Part shown: positions 8,708 to 18,926 of the stretch, one piece after another
Layout: every line of letters starts with the position of its first letter
Position numbering within the stretch: the first letter of the stretch is position 1
DNA from: Trueperaceae bacterium
GTDB lineage: Bacteria; Deinococcota; Deinococci; Deinococcales; Trueperaceae
DNA: 64,000 nucleotides
NCBI GenBank assembly: GCA_036381595.1
Contig: DASVCN010000041.1
Span: 124,001-188,000 of the forward strand
Direction: 5' to 3'
Translations under genes and position numbers: made by a program
Notes under the pieces: generated by a model
Told to the model about the DNA's origin: nothing
Databases searched by the model: none
Seen by the model: only the letters and a program-made list of their open reading frames with translations

Positions 8708-9796
8708 ATGAAGGTCCACGTATCTAAGAATCATCTGGCCGACGTATTGGGACACGTGGAGCGGATCGTGCCGGCACGCTCGTCCAACCCTGGCCTCAGC
8801 CTGGTAAAGCTGGAGCTCGCGGAAGACTCGCTCATATTCAGCGGCTCGAACATGGACATGGACATCGAGACGCGCGTCACGGCAGATGTGACCGGGGAGG
8901 GTGCCGTCGCGGTACCGGCCCAGGTCTTCGGCCAGGTCGTTCGAGCGCTGCCGGGGGACCAGGTCGAGCTGAGCCTCGACGAGAAGGAGATGGAGATCGT
9001 CTCCGGGCCCTACTCGACGAAGCTTCAGCTGGTAGACGCCTCGCAGGCGCCGGTCATAAACTTCACCGATGACTTCGGTGGGGAGCTGGATGGCGCCGAC
9101 CTCGTCACGGCGCTCTCGAACGTCCGTTATGCCGCTGCGACCGCCGACTACCAGGCGATCTTCCGGGGAGTCAAGCTGGAGTTGGCCGACAACCATACCA
9201 GGGCCGTGGCGAGCGATGGATTCCGCTTAGCCTACTACCACCTCGACAGCTCCAGCGGACTCGATGCCAACCTCGTCCTGCCCGCCCGTAGCGTCGAGGA
9301 GCTGGTGAGAATTCTCGATGACGGAGCCGCGCGCCTGGCGGTAGGCGAAGGACAGCTGATGATTGCCACGCCCTCCACTCGCCTGAACGTGAAGCTGATG
9401 GAGGGTAGTTTTCCCGACTACGAGCGAGTGATCCCCTCCTCCTTCCCGGTGAGCGTCACTACGAACGCCAAAGCGTTGAGTGAAGCTGTATCGCGGGTGG
9501 CGCTCATGGCAGACCGCACGACCAACAATCGTGTGGACATGTTCGTCAAGGACGGCACCATGCAGATCACGGCCGAGGGCGCCTTCGGACGCGCCCAGGA
9601 AGCTGTGACCGTCAACCAGGAGGGGAGCGATCCCGAGATCGCCGTGGCGTTCAACGCCAAGTACCTGGTGGATGCGGTCTCGCCGCTCACCGGCCAGGTC
9701 AGCATCTCACTCTCGCGCGAGACGGCCCCGAGCGTGATGGTGAACCCGGAGAAGCCAGGCTACCTGGCGATGGTGGTACCTCTCCGTACAGGCTAG
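8708..9796 (+). CDS. dnaN: DNA polymerase III beta sliding clamp
   Basis: The ring-shaped processivity clamp of the replicative polymerase. The 362 residues contain three clamp folds: SKNHLADVLGHVERIVPAR at the start, FRGVKLELADNHTRAVASDGFRLAYY in the second, and a C-terminus ending VVPLRTG, close to the usual V-M-P-M-R tail. The start ATG at 8708 is preceded by GGGAG at a normal distance; an in-frame ATG at 8681 would add nine residues not seen in the family. It lies directly after oriC. Confidence 0.96.
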   Translation: MKVHVSKNHLADVLGHVERIVPARSSNPGLSLVKLELAEDSLIFSGSNMDMDIETRVTADVTGEGAVAVPAQVFGQVVRALPGDQVELSLDEKEMEIVSGPYSTKLQLVDASQAPVINFTDDFGGELDGADLVTALSNVRYAAATADYQAIFRGVKLELADNHTRAVASDGFRLAYYHLDSSSGLDANLVLPARSVEELVRILDDGAARLAVGEGQLMIATPSTRLNVKLMEGSFPDYERVIPSSFPVSVTTNAKALSEAVSRVALMADRTTNNRVDMFVKDGTMQITAEGAFGRAQEAVTVNQEGSDPEIAVAFNAKYLVDAVSPLTGQVSISLSRETAPSVMVNPEKPGYLAMVVPLRTG

Positions 9797-12546
<2,750 letters not shown>

Positions 12547-12548
12547 AA

Positions 12549-12575
12549 GAGGCGGCACCCTACGGGAACCGCCTC
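12549..12575. terminator. Hairpin between convergent pyk and rplI
   Basis: Seven-base arms GAGGCGG (12549-12555) and CCGCCTC (12569-12575) enclose an inner CCC-TAC-GGG pairing. It sits in the 50-base gap between convergent genes, so it could terminate both. There is no U-tract on either side, so it is a weak intrinsic terminator by the E. coli standard. Confidence 0.5.
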
Positions 12576-12596
12576 CGCCCATCGTTCGGGTGAGGA

Positions 12597-13043
12597 TTAC
12601 TCCTCCGGCAGAACCTTTACCTGCAGGTCGATCTGCACGTCGGGGTGCGGCTTGTAGGGGATGGTGTACTCCCCGATGGTTTTGATCGGCTCGGGGAGGT
12701 CGATCTTCCGGCGTTCGATCTCTACGTCGTAGGCGGCCTGAACCGCTTCGGCGATGTCACGGTTGCCGACCGAGCCGTAGATGCGCTCTTCCCCGGCCTT
12801 GACCCGGATCTCGATGACGGCATCAGCGAGCATCTCCTTGAGACGCTCGGCGTCGCCCTTCTGCTCCGAAAGCTGGCGGGCGCGCTGGGCGAGCCGGGCC
12901 TCGAGCTCGGCGCGGTTCGACCTGGTAGCCGGCAACGCCAGACCTTGAGGGATCAGGAAGTTGCGGGCGTGCCCGGGCCGGACCTTGACCATCTCGCCCG
13001 CATCGCCCAACTTTTCGACGGGCTCGAGCAGGATGACGTTCAT
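12597..13043 (-). CDS. rplI: 50S ribosomal protein L9
   Basis: A 148-residue primary 23S rRNA-binding protein at the base of the L1 stalk. The N-terminal domain starts MNVILLEPVEKLGDAGEMVKVRPGHARNFLIPQGLAL. A long charged connecting helix follows, then the C-terminal RNA-binding domain with ERIYGSVGNRDIAEAV. The ATG at 13041-13043 overlaps the rpsR stop in ATGA. It is the last gene of the operon rpsF-ssb-rpsR-rplI. Confidence 0.95.
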   Translation of the reverse strand: MNVILLEPVEKLGDAGEMVKVRPGHARNFLIPQGLALPATRSNRAELEARLAQRARQLSEQKGDAERLKEMLADAVIEIRVKAGEERIYGSVGNRDIAEAVQAAYDVEIERRKIDLPEPIKTIGEYTIPYKPHPDVQIDLQVKVLPEE

Positions 13044-13327
13044 CTGCGGACCAACTTCTCCGTGATCGGAATGATCGCTAGCGTGCGGGCACGTTTGATC
13101 GTAGTAGCGAGCCTGCGCTGGTGCTTGGCACACGTGCCGGTACGGCGACGGGGCAGGATCTTGGCGGTATCGCTGATGAAGCGGCGCAGCATCCTGCCGT
13201 CGTGGTATGCGGTGATCTCGAGGTCGCCGGTGCAGAACTGGCATACCTTCGGACGACGACCCCTGCGGCCGCCTCCGCGTTTGTCACGGCCGCCCTTGCG
13301 GCTGTCTCTTCCTCTATCTCTTGCCAT
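13040..13327 (-). CDS. rpsR: 30S ribosomal protein S18
   Basis: A 95-residue protein that pairs with S6 on the platform of the small subunit. The N-terminal 25 residues are a very basic Arg/Gly-rich extension. The conserved core contains VCQFCTGDLEITAYHD, LRRFISDTAKILPRRRTGTCAKHQRRLATTIKRARTLAIIPI. Three cysteines (two in CQFC, one in TGTC) could form a zinc site, a C+ form of S18. It is translationally coupled to rplI by a four-base overlap. Confidence 0.95.
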   Translation of the reverse strand: MARDRGRDSRKGGRDKRGGGRRGRRPKVCQFCTGDLEITAYHDGRMLRRFISDTAKILPRRRTGTCAKHQRRLATTIKRARTLAIIPITEKLVRR

Positions 13328-14149
13328 CTAGAAGGGTAGATCCTCTTCCGGTGGAAACTCTTCGTCTATATCAAGCTGACTCGCCTGGGCGCGCGAAGCC
13401 ACGGGCTCCGGGCGGGTACCGGCTCCACCAACACCGGGACCACGGGTCAGGAACTCGACGCGCGACCCTTCGATGCGCGTCGTGTATCTGCGATTACCTT
13501 CTTTGTCCGTCCAGGAATCGTTCACCAGGCGGCCGATCACGAAGACCGGATCACCCTTGGCCAGCTCTCCGCAGGCCTCGGCCAACTCGCGCCAAACGTT
13601 CACGTCGACGTAGTGTGTGCGCTCCTGATCGGCGCCGCTCTTGTCGCGGAATCGTTCATTGACGGCGACACTGAAGCGCGTGACAGCGCTTCCCGAAGGG
13701 GTGTAACGGAGTTCGGCATCACGGGTTAGGTTGCCGATGATCATCACCTCGTTGAGGGCATTGCGAAGGCGCTGCTGCCCCCTCGCGTCCTCGACGGTGG
13801 CGCTGTCTCTGCGCGGACCGAAACCCATCACCTCGACCCGGTTCGCCTTGACGTCGAGCGCGCTGCGGCGCTGACCTTCCTGGCTTTCCCACGAGCGGTA
13901 GTCGAGCCGTCCTTCGACGAGAACGGGCATTCCGGCTTCGAGCTGGTTCGCCAGAGACTCGGCTTGAGCACCGAACACGGTTACCCGGTGATACCAGGCA
14001 AGCTCACGTGGCTGGTCGTCATCCCCGATGACGTGGTCGTTGCCGGCCAGGTTCATCTCGAGGATGGCAAGGCCACCCGGGGTGTAACGCAACTCCGGAG
14101 CCTGGGTAAGGGTACCTGCCAGGTATATGTAGTTCAGTCCTCTAGCCAT
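13328..14149 (-). CDS. ssb: Single-stranded DNA-binding protein with two OB folds
   Basis: Protects single-stranded DNA in replication and repair and recruits partners through its acidic tail. At 273 residues it is much longer than the usual 160-180. It contains two OB folds in tandem, one at about 1-115 (YIYLAGTLTQAPELRYTPGG) and one at about 130-240 (EVMIIGNLTRDAELRYTPSG), then a short linker and the tip EEDLPF. Such double-OB SSBs, which work as dimers, are characteristic of Deinococcus and Thermus. It sits between rpsF and rpsR, as in many bacteria. Confidence 0.96.
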   Translation of the reverse strand: MARGLNYIYLAGTLTQAPELRYTPGGLAILEMNLAGNDHVIGDDDQPRELAWYHRVTVFGAQAESLANQLEAGMPVLVEGRLDYRSWESQEGQRRSALDVKANRVEVMGFGPRRDSATVEDARGQQRLRNALNEVMIIGNLTRDAELRYTPSGSAVTRFSVAVNERFRDKSGADQERTHYVDVNVWRELAEACGELAKGDPVFVIGRLVNDSWTDKEGNRRYTTRIEGSRVEFLTRGPGVGGAGTRPEPVASRAQASQLDIDEEFPPEEDLPF

Positions 14150-14194
14150 GATCTTCTCCTACGCCCTGGTGAAGCGGTAGACACTAAGCTGGCC

Positions 14195-14542
14195 TCAATC
14201 GGTTGCTTGTGCTTCCTGGGGAGCGGCGGGCTTTCTCGTCCTCCACTCCGGACGATCCTTCACGACCAGCACTCGCATGACGTTATCACGCTGTCTCAGG
14301 GCCGCTTCGATCGCCTTGGGCGTTTCGCCAGACAGGTTTAGGCGATAGATGATGTAGTACCCCTCGTTCAGCTTGCGTATCGGATAGGCAAGCCGTCGGG
14401 AGCCCCACTCGTCGACATCCACGACCTCCCCTCCGACACGCTCGACCTGAGCGGCGACGGCGTCCTTCTCCGTCTGAAGCTGCTGTTCACTGAGGTTCGG
14501 GTCGAGGATGAGGTTGAGATCGTATACACCTTGGCTCGGCAT
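14195..14542 (-). CDS. rpsF: 30S ribosomal protein S6
   Basis: A 115-residue protein of the small-subunit platform, partner of S18. It has the core YDLNLILDPNLSEQQLQTEKDAVAAQVERVGGEVVDVDEWGSRRLAYPIRKLNEGYYIIYRLNL, which follows the S6 fold including the WGSRRLAYPI motif. The start ATG is preceded by AAGGAGGTGA. It heads the operon with ssb, rpsR and rplI; ssb begins 45 bases downstream. Confidence 0.95.
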   Translation of the reverse strand: MPSQGVYDLNLILDPNLSEQQLQTEKDAVAAQVERVGGEVVDVDEWGSRRLAYPIRKLNEGYYIIYRLNLSGETPKAIEAALRQRDNVMRVLVVKDRPEWRTRKPAAPQEAQATD

Positions 14543-14682
14543 GAGTCACCTCCTTCACGTGGCCGGTGGCGGTCCGCCCGACGCTTCGGTTCCGTTCACG
14601 ATCCGACGATGTTCGAGGGAAATCGACCGGGTGCCGGTTCCGAAGATGGGCCGGGAGGTCTCCGCCCTCTCCAGCACAGGCT

Positions 14683-14711
14683 CGCCGCATATGCGGCAAA
14701 TTGCGATTGTA
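14683..14711 (-). promoter_or_regulatory. Probable rpsF operon promoter with palindrome at the transcript start
   Basis: On the minus strand TGC-TACAAT (extended -10; hexamer at plus 14706-14711) is well placed for the rpsF operon, though no good -35 is seen. A perfect 14-bp palindrome GCCGCATATGCGGC (14683-14696) begins about ten bases past the -10 and would lie at the very 5' end of the mRNA. It could be an operator or a 5' hairpin. The leader before rpsF would be about 155 bases. The elements are seen; the function is inferred. Confidence 0.4.
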
Positions 14712-14786
14712 GCACGTGTTCCCTGGTCCGGGCCGGCCCCCCGGCGACGGCAGCCCAGCAGGAGCAGAGCGAGGAATATGGTGGTC

Positions 14787-16157
14787 CTAGCTGCCGGTCA
14801 CCTCATCCGCCACCCGCTGGGCGTCCCGTATGCAGTCGTTCACCGCCACGCCGCTCAAGGCGTTCCCGGCGAGCGCGAGTCCGGGCATGGACCGTACGGC
14901 GGCGAGCGCCTCGCCGATCCTGGAGAGATGGCCCGGCAGGTACTGCGGGATGGCGCGCGGGATGCGAACGGTCTCGCTCATCAGCGGCTCTGCTGTGATG
15001 CCCATGGTGAGGCGAAGGTCGCGGCGTACCGCTGCCAAGGCCTCGGCCTCGTCCAAGCTGGCGAAGGCCGGATCGACGCTGCCGCCCGCGATGACCCGCA
15101 GCAGTACCGTTCCCGGCGGGGCGCTCCCCTCGAAGAGCGCGGAGGTCCATATGACGCCCAGGCTCCTGACCCCTTCGCCGCGCGGAACGAGGAAGCCGAA
15201 GCCGTCCAGAGCGTGCGGCACGTCGACGCGACCGAACGCGAGGGCGAAGACGGTGACGTCGGCGTAGGGGATCTGCCGCAGTGGGGCGGCTGCCGCGGGC
15301 AAGAGCGGGTGCAGCAGGTCGGCGCTCACGAAGGCGGGGGTAGAGAGGACGACGCGGGCCGCTGCCAGCCTCTCTCCCCCTGCCAGCGTCAGCTCGAACC
15401 CGGAGTCCGCAGCCCACTTCAAAGATTCGACCTCGGCGCCTGCGACGACGCTCTCCCCCAACTGCCGGGCCAGCTCGGCAGTGAGGGTTCCCATCGATCC
15501 TGGAGCGAAACTGTAGAGGGCCGCGCTCGCCGGTCTGCCGGCTCCTCTCGAAGCCCGTTGCATCTTCGCCATCCCCTTGAGGAGGCTGCCGTGCTCGCGC
15601 TCCAGTTGCCTGATCCTGGGGAAGAGAGCGTCGACGCTCAGCTGCCGGGCGTCGCCGGCGGCGACCCCGAGGACCATCGGAGAGGCCAGCGAGCGGGCCG
15701 CCTCAGGGCCGAAGTGGCGGGCTGCGAAAGCGAAAACCGTCTCCTCGCCGGAAGGAGGTGTTCCCGCCAGGAAGGGCTCCAGCAGCGCCCGAACCTTGCC
15801 GGCGGGGGAGAGGAGTTCGCTCGAAAGGAACTCCTGGGGCTTGAGCGGTACCGGTCGCAGGCCGCCAGCGCGGTAGAGATAACGTTTGCGCGCCCGCGGC
15901 GAGGCCTCGATGAGCTCCTCTTCCAGACCCAGCAGGGATATGAGGTCGAACGTCGCCTGGGAAGGCTGGAAGCCGTTCGGACCCCAGTCGAACGTGAAAC
16001 CGCCGGAGCTGCTCGAGCGAACCTTCCCGCCTGCGACCTCTTCTCTCTCCAGCACCTTGATCGACCAGTCCGGGCGCCTCCGCCTGATCTCGAAGGCGGC
16101 GCTGAGCCCCGCTACTCCCCCACCAACAACTGCGACGTCGAAACTCACGAACCCCAC
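14787..16157 (-). CDS. hemG: Protoporphyrinogen oxidase, oxygen-dependent HemY type
   Basis: An FAD enzyme that oxidises protoporphyrinogen IX (or coproporphyrinogen III in the coproporphyrin branch) with oxygen; also called hemY or pgoX. The 456 residues have GGGVAGLSAAFEIRRR at the N-terminus (FAD motif GGGVAG at 12-17). They also have an acidic partner residue in LEREEVAGGKVRSSSSGGFTFDWGPNGFQ and the C-terminal FAD signature LALAGNALSGVAVNDCIRDAQRVAD. It stands apart from the main haem operon by about 8 kb. Because that operon has hemF and a protoporphyrin-type hemH, this enzyme most likely acts in the protoporphyrin route. Confidence 0.92.
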   Translation of the reverse strand: MGFVSFDVAVVGGGVAGLSAAFEIRRRRPDWSIKVLEREEVAGGKVRSSSSGGFTFDWGPNGFQPSQATFDLISLLGLEEELIEASPRARKRYLYRAGGLRPVPLKPQEFLSSELLSPAGKVRALLEPFLAGTPPSGEETVFAFAARHFGPEAARSLASPMVLGVAAGDARQLSVDALFPRIRQLEREHGSLLKGMAKMQRASRGAGRPASAALYSFAPGSMGTLTAELARQLGESVVAGAEVESLKWAADSGFELTLAGGERLAAARVVLSTPAFVSADLLHPLLPAAAAPLRQIPYADVTVFALAFGRVDVPHALDGFGFLVPRGEGVRSLGVIWTSALFEGSAPPGTVLLRVIAGGSVDPAFASLDEAEALAAVRRDLRLTMGITAEPLMSETVRIPRAIPQYLPGHLSRIGEALAAVRSMPGLALAGNALSGVAVNDCIRDAQRVADEVTGS

Positions 16158-16228
16158 GATACTTTCGCCAGGGGTAGCGGAGCAGGGACAATGTGCCCGC
16201 TGCTCGCGCCGACCTTATACTCCCCCAC

Positions 16229-16801
16229 ATGACCCCGGCTGCCGAGAAGATCCAGGCGAACGCCTCCAGCTACTGCGACATCGCGCCCGGGCATCCGTAC
16301 CACGGCCCCTATCACGACGAGGAGTACGGTTTCCCCGTTGCCGAGGACGACGTGCTGTTCGAGCGGCTCGTGTTGGAGATCAATCAGGCGGGCCTATCCT
16401 GGCTCACCGTGCTGCGGAAGCGGGAGGCGTTCAGAGCAGCCTTCGATGGCTTCTCTCTGGAACGGGTCGCCGATTACGGGGCGGTCGAGCGCGAGCGACT
16501 GCTCGGCGACGCCGGGATCATCCGTAACCGGCTGAAGGTCGACGCCGCCATCGAGAACGCCCGCCGGATACTAGGGTTGCGTGAGGAGTACGGCTCGTTC
16601 AAAGGGTGGCTGGACGCTCATCACCCACTTCGACACGACGAGTGGACGAAGCTGTTCCGCGCGACGTTCCGTTTCACAGGGGGAGAGATAGTGGGCGAGT
16701 TCCTGATGAGCACGGGTTACCTGCCTGGAGCGCACCGGACCGACTGCCCGGTCGCCGCGCGTATCCTCGAGCTCTCCCCGCCTTGGACGCGGCGCCCCTG
16801 A
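16229..16801 (+). CDS. tag: DNA-3-methyladenine glycosylase I
   Basis: A base-excision repair enzyme that removes 3-methyladenine. The 190-residue length is usual. The zinc-snap ligands are all present: Cys16, His29 in PYHDEEYG, and His169-x3-Cys173 near the C-terminus. The catalytic and base-stacking residues lie in LVLEINQAGLSW (Glu50, Trp58). The helix-hairpin-helix-like part includes GDAGIIRNRLKVDAAIENAR. I chose the ATG at 16229 because the next upstream in-frame start adds 12 unrelated residues. It diverges from the protoporphyrinogen oxidase gene. Confidence 0.94.
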   Translation: MTPAAEKIQANASSYCDIAPGHPYHGPYHDEEYGFPVAEDDVLFERLVLEINQAGLSWLTVLRKREAFRAAFDGFSLERVADYGAVERERLLGDAGIIRNRLKVDAAIENARRILGLREEYGSFKGWLDAHHPLRHDEWTKLFRATFRFTGGEIVGEFLMSTGYLPGAHRTDCPVAARILELSPPWTRRP

Positions 16802-16925
16802 TCGAGGGGTCTCTTCGCTTCGATTGGGAGCCACACGACCCTGGCTCCTGCGGATGCGGTGCTATAGCTGGGAAGTGAACCACACCGGAGTAGGTCCGGA
16901 CGGATAGACCATCATCGGGGGCGAG

Positions 16926-17837
16926 TTGATCAGCGCGAACCAATCAGTAGCCGCGTCATCGCTGCTGGTGACGTCGGCTGTCCTCCTCTACCTGGGTGGC
17001 GTGGCTCGCGCCTGGCGTCGGGCCGGGATCGGCAGGGGTATCTCCTGGGGCCGGGCGATCGCAGGATCCCTGGGCTTCATCGCCTTGGGCATCGCCCTGA
17101 GTCCTCCTTTGGAGGCGCTGTCGGCCCTCCTCTTCTCTGCCCACATGGCCCAGCACCTCCTCCTGGTGCTGGTGGCAGCTCCGCTGCTGGTGGCAGGCGT
17201 ACCGCTGCTGGCGCTGCTTTGGCTTCTGCCGTCGGGCCGGCGCCGGACCGTAACGATGACTCTGAAGAGGAGCCGGGCAGGCGGCCTCTTGTGGATGAGC
17301 GCCACTCATCCGGTGGTCGCCTGGAGCGCGTTCGTGCTGCTGCTCTGGCTCTGGCACCTGCCTTCCGTCTACGAGGCAGCGCTGACCAGAGGTAGCGTCC
17401 ACGTCATCGAGCACGCCTCGCTCACAGGGGCAGCCATGCTCTTCTGGTGGGTGCTGCTCCAGCCGCTGGGGCGGCGGCGTCTGGCCCCGATCGCCGCGCC
17501 GCTGTTCCTCTTCCTGGCCACCCTCCAGGGCGGCGTACTGGGAGCGATGATCACGTTATCGCCCGAACCCTGGTACGACCAGTACCGGCGTATCGCCCAG
17601 GTTCAAGGCTACTCGGCCGCAACCGACCAGCAACTGGCAGGACTGCTCATGTGGATCCCCCCGTCGGCCGTATACCTGGGGGTCGCAAGCTGGATGCTCT
17701 ACCGCAGCCTGACCGCTTCCCGAGCCGGGCACGGGCTCAGCGATCCGCGGCCCGCCGCCCGGCTCAACGCGCTTCTCGCCCTCGGCGTCGGACTGTCGAT
17801 GCTCGGCGCCGCGGCGGTGAAGCGAACGCTCACCTGA
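16926..17837 (+). CDS. ctaG: CtaG-family (caa3-type) cytochrome c oxidase assembly membrane protein
   Basis: A 303-residue polytopic membrane protein with about seven hydrophobic spans. Conserved histidines and aromatic residues lie in LFSAHMAQHLLLVLVAAPLLVAG, LLLWLWHLPSVYEAAL and HVIEHASLTGAAMLFWW. This is the pattern of the caa3_CtaG family, linked to copper insertion or assembly of caa3-type oxidase. The start is TTG at 16926 after a GGGGGCGAG stretch; no better start is visible. It is followed after 27 bases by the dehydrogenase small subunit, suggesting a common operon. No oxidase structural genes are nearby. Confidence 0.85.
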   Translation: MISANQSVAASSLLVTSAVLLYLGGVARAWRRAGIGRGISWGRAIAGSLGFIALGIALSPPLEALSALLFSAHMAQHLLLVLVAAPLLVAGVPLLALLWLLPSGRRRTVTMTLKRSRAGGLLWMSATHPVVAWSAFVLLLWLWHLPSVYEAALTRGSVHVIEHASLTGAAMLFWWVLLQPLGRRRLAPIAAPLFLFLATLQGGVLGAMITLSPEPWYDQYRRIAQVQGYSAATDQQLAGLLMWIPPSAVYLGVASWMLYRSLTASRAGHGLSDPRPAARLNALLALGVGLSMLGAAAVKRTLT

Positions 17838-17863
17838 CGGCCCCGGCCGGGAAAGGAAGCCCG

Positions 17864-18895
17864 ATGTCAGACGACCACTCGAACGAAGTATCTGAACGAG
17901 ATGGGAGGCGAGAGCGGAAGCTGGCGCAGATAGACCGGCGCGGATTCCTCAAGGTCGGAGGGGTGCTCATCGCAGCCGGAATCCTGACGTCGTGCGACGC
18001 CTCGACGCCGCGGGAACCGACACCCGTCCCGCCTCGGCCCTTGCCGCCCAGCGCCCCCGAGTCGTTCGTACCGGGCCCTTACGAGGAGGTGCCGATGACC
18101 CCCTCCGAAGCGCCCGACCCGAACGTCCTCGAGTTCTTCTCGTCGCACGAAGCGCGAACCGTAGAAGCCCTGGCAGCAACCATCCTTCCCGGCACGGCGG
18201 ACGATCCCGGCGCCCGTGAGGGCGGGGTCCTCAACTACATAGACCACCTGCTGGCCCACCGGCACGGCTTCGCCCAACCGATCTACCGGATGCCTCCGTT
18301 CGCCGAACCCTACTTCGGCGAGGAGCCTCCGGAAGAGGCCGAGGGCCCGCAACCTATCTGGGTAGAGGCCGACAAGCTGCCGCGCTACGGATACCAGTCG
18401 AGCCTCACGCCTCGAGAGATCTACCGGAAGGGGGTGCAGCAGGTCGACGCCTACTGCCGGGAGCGTTTCGGCGCGCCCTTCGTGGAACTCGCGGAAGGCG
18501 ACCAGGAGGCCGTGGTGGAGACGATGGCCGAGTCGCCGGGTGAAGTGTTCGGCCCGGTAGCACCGGGGCAGCCGCAGAGGGGTGGCGGCCCACAGGATGA
18601 GGTGGGCTTCCATGCGCCGGCTCTTCGGGAGTTCTTCGAAGTAGTGCGTAACCACGTGATCGAGGGGATGTTCGCCGACCCGCTCTACGGCGGCAACAGG
18701 AACCTGGCCGGCTGGTACCTGCTCGGCTATCCGGGGGCGCAGCGGGCATACACGCCGGTCGAGTTCCAGACCGAAGGCACCGTCAAGGAGCCGCAGAGCA
18801 TAGCCGAGCTGCCGCACTTCCATCCGGGCCAACCGGTGAACGAGTACGTGATCCTGCCGGTCACCGGCAGCGACAGCCGGAAGCGCCGCAGATGA
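17864..18895 (+). CDS. Tat-exported gluconate 2-dehydrogenase subunit 3 family protein
   Basis: A 343-residue protein. Near the N-terminus it has a twin-arginine signal (DRRGFLKVGG, Arg25-Arg26) with a hydrophobic core running to LTSC (41-44). This is a possible lipobox, so the mature protein may be a lipoprotein anchored at Cys44. A Pro-rich linker follows. The body (from about 85) has EARTVEALAATILPG and ends GNRNLAGWYLLGYPGAQRAYTPVE, as in the Gluconate_2-dh3 family. In known systems this small subunit carries the Tat signal for the signal-less GMC flavoprotein. The next gene is just such a flavoprotein, 31 bases downstream. The substrate is unknown. Confidence 0.88.
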   Translation: MSDDHSNEVSERDGRRERKLAQIDRRGFLKVGGVLIAAGILTSCDASTPREPTPVPPRPLPPSAPESFVPGPYEEVPMTPSEAPDPNVLEFFSSHEARTVEALAATILPGTADDPGAREGGVLNYIDHLLAHRHGFAQPIYRMPPFAEPYFGEEPPEEAEGPQPIWVEADKLPRYGYQSSLTPREIYRKGVQQVDAYCRERFGAPFVELAEGDQEAVVETMAESPGEVFGPVAPGQPQRGGGPQDEVGFHAPALREFFEVVRNHVIEGMFADPLYGGNRNLAGWYLLGYPGAQRAYTPVEFQTEGTVKEPQSIAELPHFHPGQPVNEYVILPVTGSDSRKRRR

Positions 18896-18926
18896 CGGCC
18901 GGCTGCCGACCGATCGGAAGGACGCC

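Noticed and set aside
14508-16232. Long plus-strand open frame of 574 codons opposite the protoporphyrinogen oxidase gene
   Set aside because: High-GC antisense shadow. It has no recognisable domain, and the opposite strand encodes a complete FAD enzyme.
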